Assembly: GCA_020853155.1 (NCBI GenBank)
Contig: JADYZL010000032.1
Span: 1-12,304 of the forward strand
DNA from: Bryobacterales bacterium
GTDB taxonomy: Bacteria > Acidobacteriota > Terriglobia > Bryobacterales > Bryobacteraceae
Reading direction: 5' to 3'
DNA: 12,304 nucleotides
This document shows, piece by piece, positions 1 to 6,800 of this stretch. The notes below the pieces were generated by a model. That model was not told the origin of the DNA and did not search any database. It worked only from the letters and a program-made list of their open reading frames with translations. The stretch's first letter is position 1. Every line of letters starts with the position of its first letter. The position numbers were made by a program, and so were the translations under genes.

Positions 1-2468
1 GGCCGGTCTTTATCCCCAAGTTTTTCGATGGGCGGAATAAGGCGTTCTTCTTCTTCGCTTACGAAGGTTCCCGCCGTATTGAGGGGTTCACGGATCAGTT
101 CACGGTTCCGCAGGTGGAGCAACGCACCGGCGATTTCAGCAAGACGCTCACGGCCGCGGGATCCCTCATCCGTGTGTACGACCCACTTTCGAACCAGATC
201 GTGGGCGGCAAGACGCAGCGCGTTCAGTACGCCAATAACATCATCCCCACTTCGCGCATCGATGCCGTGGGCGCGGCGCTGGCGCCGTTCTATCCGCTCC
301 CGAACAAGGCGGCTGCCAATGCCTCCGGAGCGAATAACTTCTCCACGAACTATTCGCAACAGCTCACTCGGGACGCCTACCTGGTGAAGGGCGACTACAA
401 TCTGACCGACCGGGACCGCGTGAGTGTCCGGTATATGTATAACTCGGACAATCTCGATTATTCCACGGTAATGACGAACATCGGCGCGGAAAACCGCGTC
501 CCGGCCCTGCGCCATCAGAACTTCTATTACGGCACCTATACGCGGACGATTACGCCAACGCTGGTGAACGAATTCCGCTTCACCTTCGGAGACCGGATCA
601 ACTGGAACCGATCCTACGGCCTGGGCGGGAACTGGCCCTCCAAGCTCGGCCTGAAGGGAGTGCCGGACGATGCTTTCCCCGCCATGGCGGTGACCGGGAT
701 GCGGACCATGGGCGCCGGCAACCAGGAGCGCCGCCAGTTCCCGATCCAGCAGTTCCAGTACATCGATAACATTTCCTGGATTCGCGGCCGCCACAGCATG
801 AAGTTCGGTATGGAATTCCGCCGCTCACTGAACCACGAAATCAATCGCCCCACGGTTTCGGGAAGCTTCAGCTTCAGCCCTCTCTCCACGGGCAACCCCG
901 GCGTGAATGGAACCGGCTTCGGCCTCGCTTCTCTCCTGGCCGGCGCGCCCCTGACGTTTACGACGCGCGAGACGATGGTGCTCGACCGGTTTAGCGACTA
1001 CATCGCTTGGTTCGCCCAGGATGAATGGACGGTGAACCAGAACCTGACGCTGAACCTGGGCGTCCGGTGGGAGACGGACACGCCAATCCACGACCGGAAC
1101 AACCACATGAACGGGTTCGATCCGACGGCAATCAATCCCGTCTCCGGCACACCCGGCGTCGTCAAGTTCTTGGGCGTCGATGGGTTCCGGACAAGCCCCT
1201 ACGATACCGATCTAAACAACTTCGGCCCGCGCTTCGGCTTTGCCTGGCGACCGCTCGGGAGCGAGAAAACCGTTATCCGCGGGGGGATAGGGACCTTCTT
1301 CGCGCATCCCTTTGATTCCGGCGCGCCTGGCGCCAGCCTCGGGTTTGAGAATAGCGCCACGATCAACTCTCCGGACAATGGAATTACGACGCCGTTCTTC
1401 CTTCGCGACGGGGTTCCTTCCTACACCTTGGCCTCGCCCGTGCTGGATGACGGCTTCGGCGCGGTGAAATACGGAGCCAACCCGAACACAGCGCCCACGT
1501 TCTTTGAAACCAACCGGCGTACCGGGTATTCCATGCAATGGAACTTCACGGTGCAGCATCAACTGCCTGGCAACATGATGGTGGAGGCGGCCTATCTCGC
1601 GAATGCCTCCCGCAAACTCTCGAGCTCAAACTTGTCCATCAATCAGGTGCTGCCACAAGAGCTCACCCCAACCTCCAAGCAGATTGACCGGCCATACGCG
1701 CAGTTTAGTAACGTTTCGATCGAGAAGCCCTCTCTTGGCATTTCTAATTACCATGCGATGATGCTGAAGACCGAGAAACGCTTCTCCGGGGGCTGGAACT
1801 TTCTGGTTACCTACACCTGGTCCAAGTTCCTCAATAACACCAACGAAGGCGGTTCCGCCGTAGGCGCCGAGGGCGGGGTGTATTCGAACTACTATAATCG
1901 CCGCGCCGATTACGGACCCAGCGAGAACGACATCCCGCACCGGGCCACGTTCAGCAGCGTCTACGAGTTGCCTTTCGGCAAGGGGAGGAAGTACCTCGCC
2001 AACAATCCACTCCGTTACATCCTCGGCGATTGGAGCCTCGGGGGCATCCTGAACTGGCAGGCGGGCGCGCCCTTTACCGTGGGAACGCAAGTAAACACGG
2101 TATTCTCGGCCAGCGGCAGCTTGCGCGCCGATGTTTCCGGGAACCCGAACCTCAGCAGTTCCGAGCGTACACTGGATCGCTGGTTCCGCACGGAGGCATT
2201 CTCGCAACCCGCTCCGGCTCAGTTCGGCAATCAAGGCGTGAATATTCTGCGCTCGGACGGTTACTTCGGGCTCAACATGAGCGTGCTGCGCAACTTCCCC
2301 CTTCCGGGTGAGGGCCGCATGATCCAACTGCGGGGCGAGTTCTTCAACCTGCCGAACCATGCCAACTTCGGCACGCCGGGTCGCGTTTTCGGCGGCCCCG
2401 GCTTCGGGGTTGTCGGGAGCGCCGCGGCAGCGCGGAGCATTCAAGTGGGCTTGCGCATGACATTCTGA
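1..2468 (+). CDS. TonB-dependent outer-membrane receptor, Oar-like (3' part; 5' end outside window)
   Basis: This is the C-terminal part (about 821 residues) of a large outer-membrane beta-barrel protein. The reading frame is open from the left edge (first full codon at 3) to TGA at 2466-2468, so an internal GTG at 114 is not the start. The first visible residues (PKFFDGRNKAFFFFAYEGSRR) are the stretch that follows the plug in Oar-like TonB-dependent proteins. The rest is rich in Tyr, Phe, Asn and Gly with alternating strand patterns, for example FAQDEWTVNQNLTLNLGVRW and GDWSLGGILNWQAGAPFTV. It ends in Phe after SIQVGLRMTF, a typical barrel assembly signal. The signal peptide, the N-terminal carboxypeptidase-regulatory-like domain and the plug (perhaps 250-350 residues) are expected upstream. 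The family imports or binds large substrates with TonB energy, but the ligand cannot be inferred. A strong terminator follows directly. Confidence 0.93.
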   Translation, partial: PVFIPKFFDGRNKAFFFFAYEGSRRIEGFTDQFTVPQVEQRTGDFSKTLTAAGSLIRVYDPLSNQIVGGKTQRVQYANNIIPTSRIDAVGAALAPFYPLPNKAAANASGANNFSTNYSQQLTRDAYLVKGDYNLTDRDRVSVRYMYNSDNLDYSTVMTNIGAENRVPALRHQNFYYGTYTRTITPTLVNEFRFTFGDRINWNRSYGLGGNWPSKLGLKGVPDDAFPAMAVTGMRTMGAGNQERRQFPIQQFQYIDNISWIRGRHSMKFGMEFRRSLNHEINRPTVSGSFSFSPLSTGNPGVNGTGFGLASLLAGAPLTFTTRETMVLDRFSDYIAWFAQDEWTVNQNLTLNLGVRWETDTPIHDRNNHMNGFDPTAINPVSGTPGVVKFLGVDGFRTSPYDTDLNNFGPRFGFAWRPLGSEKTVIRGGIGTFFAHPFDSGAPGASLGFENSATINSPDNGITTPFFLRDGVPSYTLASPVLDDGFGAVKYGANPNTAPTFFETNRRTGYSMQWNFTVQHQLPGNMMVEAAYLANASRKLSSSNLSINQVLPQELTPTSKQIDRPYAQFSNVSIEKPSLGISNYHAMMLKTEKRFSGGWNFLVTYTWSKFLNNTNEGGSAVGAEGGVYSNYYNRRADYGPSENDIPHRATFSSVYELPFGKGRKYLANNPLRYILGDWSLGGILNWQAGAPFTVGTQVNTVFSASGSLRADVSGNPNLSSSERTLDRWFRTEAFSQPAPAQFGNQGVNILRSDGYFGLNMSVLRNFPLPGEGRMIQLRGEFFNLPNHANFGTPGRVFGGPGFGVVGSAAAARSIQVGLRMTF

Positions 2469-2493
2469 GCGGCTTTCGCACGCTTGCCTCCAC

Positions 2494-2531
2494 CGCCGCC
2501 GGTAACCTTCGGGCTGCCGGCGGCGTTTTTT
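2494..2531 (+). terminator. Intrinsic terminator of the TonB receptor gene
   Basis: A perfect 9-bp GC stem (CGCCGCCGG at 2494-2502 pairing with CCGGCGGCG at 2517-2525) has a 14-nt loop and is followed at once by six T residues (2526-2531). It begins 25 nt after the stop codon. This is a textbook Rho-independent terminator and separates the receptor from the cytochrome gene. Confidence 0.85.
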
Positions 2532-2564
2532 CTCCATACCACCCTCCCCTCGCGCGCGCCGTCA

Positions 2565-2577
2565 TGGATATAATCCA
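2565..2577 (+). promoter_or_regulatory. Putative -10 element inside a short dyad, cytochrome gene promoter
   Basis: TATAAT lies at 2569-2574 in an otherwise GC-rich spacer, 56 nt before the cytochrome start. It sits inside an inverted repeat TGGAT-ATA-ATCCA (2565-2577). No convincing TTGACA-like -35 is seen 16-18 nt upstream. If it is used, transcription would start near 2581. The preceding terminator makes a separate promoter here necessary, but this exact site is an inference. Confidence 0.4.
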
Positions 2578-2630
2578 ACGCATGGCCTTCGCCACGGAAG
2601 GCAGAAATCACTGGGATCGGAATTCGCAGC

Positions 2631-3110
2631 ATGACTAAAGTTTGGTCGTTCGCATCCGCCTGCGCGTTTGGCGCGGCACTTGCCTTTGTGGTGGCTCCGG
2701 GCCATCTGCAATCGCAGGAGGCGCCGCCAGCCAATGCGGAGCAGAAGAGCCCCTGGGTGGAAGGGACCGATAGCCGCCCGGCAGAACAGGCTTACATGAA
2801 CATCAAGGTGTTCACCGGGCTCCCGGCGAATCGCCTGGAGTTCATCATGAAGAACTGGAAGGATTCGCTGGGCGTGCAGTGTACCTTCTGCCACATCAAG
2901 GGCGAATGGGAGCGGGACGACAAGGAAGAGAAGGAAACCGCCCGTCACATGAAAACGATGACGGAGGGCATCGCCAAGAGCTATTTCAACGGCAAGTTCG
3001 ATGTGACCTGCTATACCTGCCATCACGGCGAGGAGAAGCCGGCCAAGAACCCGCCCGCCGCGCCGGTGAAGCGCCAGCCGCGGCCGGTGCAGCCGGGCGC
3101 CGGGCTATAG
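2631..3110 (+). CDS. Two-haem c-type cytochrome, photosynthetic reaction-centre cytochrome c subunit family
   Basis: This 159-residue exported electron-transfer protein has a hydrophobic Sec signal peptide at about residues 4-22 with cleavage likely near residue 28. Two haem-attachment motifs are visible: CTFCH at 84-88 and CYTCH at 127-131. The blocks around them (YMNIKVF-GLPANRLEFIMKNW-DSLGVQCTFCH, then WERDDKEEKETARHMKTMTEGI, then FDVTCYTCHHG) match the pattern I know from the small acidobacterial members of the reaction-centre cytochrome family. M73 and M107 or M110 lie in helices before each motif, where this family carries the axial methionine. The C-terminus is Pro/Lys-rich and probably disordered. 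The ATG at 2631 has only a weak ribosome site. It probably acts in the periplasm in respiration; no photosynthesis gene is present and its partner is unknown. The nearest neighbour on the right is convergent, so it is monocistronic. Confidence 0.88.
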   Translation: MTKVWSFASACAFGAALAFVVAPGHLQSQEAPPANAEQKSPWVEGTDSRPAEQAYMNIKVFTGLPANRLEFIMKNWKDSLGVQCTFCHIKGEWERDDKEEKETARHMKTMTEGIAKSYFNGKFDVTCYTCHHGEEKPAKNPPAAPVKRQPRPVQPGAGL

Positions 3111-3138
3111 GCCCTCGCACAAGCTTCCCCAACGCAAA

Positions 3139-3171
3139 CGCCCTCTCCCCGGCATGACCTGGGAGAGGGCG
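3139..3171. terminator. Convergent-gene hairpin, probable bidirectional terminator
   Basis: A perfect 11-bp inverted repeat (CGCCCTCTCCC at 3139-3149, GGGAGAGGGCG at 3161-3171) with an 11-nt loop lies between the cytochrome stop (3110) and the desaturase stop (3201), which converge. On the - strand the stem is followed by TTTGCGTT; on the + strand there is no T run. It is more convincing as a terminator for the desaturase than for the cytochrome. It could also be a copy of a dispersed palindromic repeat. Confidence 0.65.
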
Positions 3172-3200
3172 CGGATATCCGTCCTGAATTGCGGCTACGC

Positions 3201-4058
3201 TCAGGCTGCCACTTTCGTGCCGGGAATCGCTTCCGTCGCGCTGGCTTCCCGCACCATGCTGGCGATCCCCAGCTTTTCAAGCAGTTTGATCTGGATCCAC
3301 GTCATATCGACCTCCCACCACACAAGGCCATGCCGCGCCGAAGTCGGATGCGCGTGGTGGTTGTTGTGCCAGCCCTCGCCGAAGGTCAATAGCGCCACCC
3401 ACCAACTATTCGTCGAAAGATCCTTCGTATCGAAGCGGCGGCTGCCGATCATGTGCGTCGCCGAATTGACGAGCCACGTAGCATGGAGTCCGAACACCAT
3501 GCGGAAGCACAGAGCCCAGAGCAGCATCGGCAGGCCGCCGAATGCGTAGAGCGCGACGCCGAGAAGCACGGGGGGCACATAGTGATACGTGTTCAGCCAG
3601 CGGTAGAACGGCACGCGGCCGAGATCCGGCGCATAGCGGCTCATCCGGCGGGTGTCGTTGTGCCCGGCTTCCCCCAGCAGAATCCAACCCACGTGCGCCC
3701 ACCAGGCGCCATCGTTGGGCGAATGCGGATCGCCTTCCTTATCGGAATACTGGTGATGCAAGCGGTGCGTGGCCACCCAGAAGATAGGGCCGCCCTCGAG
3801 CGTCATTGTGCCCAGCACCGCGAAGAAATACTCCAGGAGCCGCGGCACCCTGTAGGACCGGTGCGTGTGCAAGCGGTGGTAGCCCATCCCGATGCCCCAG
3901 CCAACGCACATCCAGTGCAGGACGACGGCCACGATCAGGGCCGTCCAACTAAAGAAAAACAGTGCGGCCACGGCGCCGATGTGAAGCACGGCCAAGGCGA
4001 TGGTGGTGACCCAGTTGATCTTGTGCGGGTCACGCAATGCAACAGCTTCGGTGGACAA
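3201..4058 (-). CDS. Membrane fatty-acid desaturase (acyl-CoA/acyl-lipid delta-9 type)
   Basis: This integral membrane di-iron enzyme would insert a cis double bond into a saturated acyl chain using O2 and electrons from a separate redox partner. The three histidine boxes are complete: HRLHTH (61-66), HRLHH (98-102) and HNNHH (231-235), with the extra NSATH at 198-202 typical of the stearoyl-CoA desaturase group. Hydrophobic pairs lie at about 17-58 and 160-195. At 285 residues it has the catalytic core only, without a fused cytochrome b5 domain. I chose TTG at 4058 because AGGAG (4066-4070) sits 7 nt before it; the longer frame from GTG at 4094 has no ribosome site. It lies 93 nt downstream of the permease gene in the same direction. 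Desaturases are commonly used to adjust membrane fluidity; the natural substrate is not decided here. Confidence 0.92.
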   Translation of the reverse strand: MSTEAVALRDPHKINWVTTIALAVLHIGAVAALFFFSWTALIVAVVLHWMCVGWGIGMGYHRLHTHRSYRVPRLLEYFFAVLGTMTLEGGPIFWVATHRLHHQYSDKEGDPHSPNDGAWWAHVGWILLGEAGHNDTRRMSRYAPDLGRVPFYRWLNTYHYVPPVLLGVALYAFGGLPMLLWALCFRMVFGLHATWLVNSATHMIGSRRFDTKDLSTNSWWVALLTFGEGWHNNHHAHPTSARHGLVWWEVDMTWIQIKLLEKLGIASMVREASATEAIPGTKVAA

Positions 4059-4065
4059 AACGAAT

Positions 4066-4070
4066 CTCCT
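4066..4070 (-). promoter_or_regulatory. Shine-Dalgarno site deciding the desaturase TTG start
   Basis: AGGAG on the - strand lies 7 nt upstream of TTG at 4058. It falls inside the longer reading frame that begins with GTG at 4094, so it argues for the shorter protein. Confidence 0.65.
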
Positions 4071-4117
4071 CGGAAAGGCGGGTAGCAATTCCACCTTAGC
4101 GGAGATCGCCGCAAGCC

Positions 4118-4136
4118 ATTGTAATGTTTATGTAAA
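4118..4136 (-). promoter_or_regulatory. Possible promoter region for the desaturase
   Basis: The 93-nt gap upstream of the desaturase holds a short AT-rich patch on the - strand, TTTACATAAACATTACAAT, with TACAAT (4123-4118) as a one-mismatch -10. No good -35 lies at the right distance (the 17-nt position reads AGGAGA). Start of transcription would fall about 50 nt before the TTG codon. The call is weak, and read-through from the permease is an alternative. Confidence 0.28.
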
Positions 4137-4151
4137 GGCGTCTCCTGGTGG

Positions 4152-5558
4152 TTAGGCGACCTCGCCCGGATACCGGCCCTTCACGGCCAGATGGTAGGCT
4201 GCCGCGCCCGCCGCGATCGTCAGAATGGCCGCTGCGGACACCACCGGCTGAAGCATGATGCCGTAGACGATCATCCACACACCGACGAGCACGAAGATCC
4301 CCGGCATCAGTGGCCACGCGAAGCTCACCACCGGCAGCTTTTCCCAATTCGGCCTGCGGCGGAAGAGGAACAAAGAACCCACCGCCATCACCGTGAAGAA
4401 GGTAAGGCTGAAGCCGATATAGACCACCAGTTGCGGGAAAGGCGTGATGGTCATCAGAATGGCGCAGACGCCCTGGCAGAGGATCGCTGGAATCGGCGTG
4501 TGGAAGCGCGGATTCACCTTGCGCGCGAAGCCGAAGAACGCCCCATTCCGCGCCATCGCGTAGTAGACTCGCGGGCCGATGGTTACCATCGCATTCACCG
4601 TGGAGAGAATGGATATGGCCATCAACGCGCTGAACATCCCGGAGATTTCCGGCCCGAAGAGCTTCGAGGCGGCCAGGCTCCCCACCGCGAAAACACCTTT
4701 CATCGACTCGACACCCGTCCCGTAAATGAAGGTCACATTCAGGCCGATGTAGAGCAGCGCCACGACGGCGGTCCCAAGCGCGAGCGCGATGGGAAGCGTG
4801 CGCCGCGGCTGGCGCAATTCCTCGGCCACGTACGTCGCGGCGTTCCAGCCGCTGTAGCCGAAGTAGACCCAGAACAGGCTGATGGCGAACTGCGAGGCAA
4901 GGGGCGTCGTGGAGGTGCGCGAGGCGGGTTGGGAGAATGAACTCCAGTCGCCGGTGCCCACCAGAATTCCGAAGAAGATGAACGCGAGCACCACGGCCAG
5001 TTTGGTGCCGGTGAGGACGTTCTGCACTTTGGCCGCCCGCGTCACGCCCACGCAATTCAGAATCGTGAAGACGGCAATCACCGCCGCCGCCATGTATTGC
5101 GCGCCGCCCACTCGGAACGTGAGATAAGACGATTCCCAGAGGACCCGCGCCTGTTCCTGCTGCAACTGCGGGTAGAAGTAACCGAGGTACTCGGAGAAGG
5201 CCAGCGCCGCCGCCGCGATAGGCGCGGAGAAGCCGGCGAAGAAGGAGATCCACCCCGACATGAATCCCCAGGTGAGCCCGTAGGCCCGGCTCAGGTAAAC
5301 GTACTCGCCGCCGGAGCTGGGAAAATTCACGCCCAGTTCCGAATAGCAGAACGCCCCGCACAAGGCCACCACCGCGCCCACCAGCCAGATGACCAGAATC
5401 AGATACGGATCGCCCAAATCTCCGGCCAGAAATCCAGTGGTGGTGAAGATCCCGGTCCCGATCATGTTCGAGACCACCAGTGCCGTCGCGCTCACCACGC
5501 CTAACTGGCGGACGAGGGAAGGCGCGGTCTGGCCGTGGGTCTCTGCGGGTCGGTCCAT
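4152..5558 (-). CDS. APC superfamily amino-acid permease
   Basis: This 468-residue, 12-helix inner-membrane transporter moves an amino acid or related amine with a cation or by exchange. Family marks are the broken first helix NMIGTGIF (31-38), the segment YSELGVNFPSSGGEYVYLSR (72-91), the strongly conserved stretch GYSGWNAATYVAEELRQP (234-251) ending before RRTLP, and VYYAMARNGAFFG (331-343). These resemble the LAT/APA-type branch of the amino acid-polyamine-organocation family. The length and hydrophobic pattern are normal, with no truncation. ATG at 5558 is preceded only by a weak purine tract (GAGCGAG). It lies 66 nt downstream of the glycosyltransferase stop in the same direction, so it could be read from the same transcript. 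The substrate cannot be told from sequence alone, and proximity to arginine genes is not proof of arginine transport. Confidence 0.9.
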   Translation of the reverse strand: MDRPAETHGQTAPSLVRQLGVVSATALVVSNMIGTGIFTTTGFLAGDLGDPYLILVIWLVGAVVALCGAFCYSELGVNFPSSGGEYVYLSRAYGLTWGFMSGWISFFAGFSAPIAAAALAFSEYLGYFYPQLQQEQARVLWESSYLTFRVGGAQYMAAAVIAVFTILNCVGVTRAAKVQNVLTGTKLAVVLAFIFFGILVGTGDWSSFSQPASRTSTTPLASQFAISLFWVYFGYSGWNAATYVAEELRQPRRTLPIALALGTAVVALLYIGLNVTFIYGTGVESMKGVFAVGSLAASKLFGPEISGMFSALMAISILSTVNAMVTIGPRVYYAMARNGAFFGFARKVNPRFHTPIPAILCQGVCAILMTITPFPQLVVYIGFSLTFFTVMAVGSLFLFRRRPNWEKLPVVSFAWPLMPGIFVLVGVWMIVYGIMLQPVVSAAAILTIAAGAAAYHLAVKGRYPGEVA

Positions 5559-5624
5559 ACTCGCTCTAGTGTACAGCGGGGGTTGCGGAAGACGTGCTCT
5601 TGCTTCGCATGGGAAACGGCCAGC

Positions 5625-6800
5625 TCAGCAGGCAGCTTCTTGCAGGCAGTAGTCGTAAGCCCGGTAGACGCTCTCGAACACCTTATCCCAGGTGGCTTCG
5701 AGAGCTTGCGCGCGGGCGGCGCGCTTCATGGCCGCGAGGCGCGCGCGGTCTTTCATCAGCATGCGGATGTGTTCAGCGAAGCCCGCCGCATCATCGGCAA
5801 GCAGGCCCGTCTCTCCTTCGCGAATGATGAACTTCGGGCCGCCGCCGGACGTCACGATGGCGGGCACGCCGGAGGCGAAGGCCTCCTGCACCACATTGCC
5901 GAAGGTATCCGTGGCGGAGGGAAATGCAAAGACGTCCATATTCGCGTAGGCCTCGGCGAGAGCCTCTCCACGCAGGATGCCGGGCAGTTCGAGGTTCCGG
6001 ATGTTCTCGGCCAGCCAGGTCTGCTCGCCTCCGCTCCCGACGATCAAAAAGCGGAAGTCTTCCTCCCCGGCTTCAAGGAGAATCTTCTCCACTTCGGCGA
6101 GCATTCGCACGTTCTTCTCGGGCTGCAAGCGGCCCACAAAGCCGATGACGAAGGTGTCGTCTTTCCGGCTACGCTTGGCCGGATCGTACTGCGTGGTATC
6201 CACGCCCCTCGTCATCACAAAGGAGCGCTTGCCGCTCGCCTTCTCGAGCAGTTCCGTATATTCGCGGTTCGGCGCAAGCGATGCACAGGCAAGTTTATAG
6301 AGCTGCAACAGCAAGTTGAGCGAATGATCTTCCGCCGCCTTCCCGGCGCTCTCCACGAAGCGCTGCGGCAGGAACGAGAGCGCCTTCTCCAGCCGGTGGC
6401 GCGCGAACTCGTGCAGGTTGGTGTGATAGCCGAGGATCATCGGCAGCTTGCGCCGGCGGGCAATCACAATGGCGAGCAGCCCCAGATCTCCAGGGCTCAC
6501 CACATGCATGATGTCCGGCCGGAAATGGTCAAGCTCTTTTTCGATGAGCCCCTTGTAGCGCCACATCAGCGTGTCGAAGCCAAAATCCGTTTCGACAGGA
6601 ACGGTAGCGAGGCTGCGCTGCAATTCCACATAGCGCGCGGAGCCCTCGTCGAAGAGCCGCGTTTCCGTATGCGGATGCAATGTGAGCACGGGGCAGCCGT
6701 TGCGCTTCCCGTATTCCACGAACTCGCGGCTGGTGAGCGCCGCTCCGTTCACTTCGTAAAAGATATCGGAGACAAACGCAACGCGAGGCGGTTCACTCAA
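5625..6800 (-). CDS. Family-4 glycosyltransferase (GT-B fold), coupled to the PHP gene
   Basis: This 391-residue cytoplasmic enzyme is predicted to transfer a sugar from a nucleotide sugar to a lipid or polysaccharide acceptor. The N-terminal Rossmann half has SDIFYEVNGA (11-20), PDIMHVVSPGDLGLLA (95-110) and GYHTNLHEFAR (124-134), close to the MgtA/SqdX-like branch of GT4. The donor-binding half has GFVGRLQPEKN (220-230, Arg224 and Lys229) and FPSATDTFGNVVQEAFASG (293-311), where D298 and E306 take the place of the usual E-x7-E pair. The start is TTG at 6800: its last two bases plus the next form the TGA stop of the PHP gene (TTGA at 6800-6797). An in-frame extension upstream to 6881 exists only because the frames overlap. 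It ends 66 nt before the permease. The acceptor and sugar are unknown; a cell-envelope glycolipid or glycan role is the general expectation. Confidence 0.88.
   Translation of the reverse strand: MSEPPRVAFVSDIFYEVNGAALTSREFVEYGKRNGCPVLTLHPHTETRLFDEGSARYVELQRSLATVPVETDFGFDTLMWRYKGLIEKELDHFRPDIMHVVSPGDLGLLAIVIARRRKLPMILGYHTNLHEFARHRLEKALSFLPQRFVESAGKAAEDHSLNLLLQLYKLACASLAPNREYTELLEKASGKRSFVMTRGVDTTQYDPAKRSRKDDTFVIGFVGRLQPEKNVRMLAEVEKILLEAGEEDFRFLIVGSGGEQTWLAENIRNLELPGILRGEALAEAYANMDVFAFPSATDTFGNVVQEAFASGVPAIVTSGGGPKFIIREGETGLLADDAAGFAEHIRMLMKDRARLAAMKRAARAQALEATWDKVFESVYRAYDYCLQEAAC

Noticed and set aside
1626..2537. 303-codon open frame on the - strand
   Set aside because: Antisense to the well-supported TonB receptor; Arg/Ala/Glu-rich with no domain pattern and running across its terminator. 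It is a by-product of GC-rich codon use.
4059..4094. N-terminal extension of the desaturase from GTG at 4094
   Set aside because: The extra 12 residues contain the ribosome site for TTG at 4058 and resemble untranslated sequence.
4096..5361. 421-codon open frame on the - strand overlapping the permease
   Set aside because: Same strand but another frame inside the permease gene, which has clear APC motifs; the alternative is Arg/Gly/His-rich.
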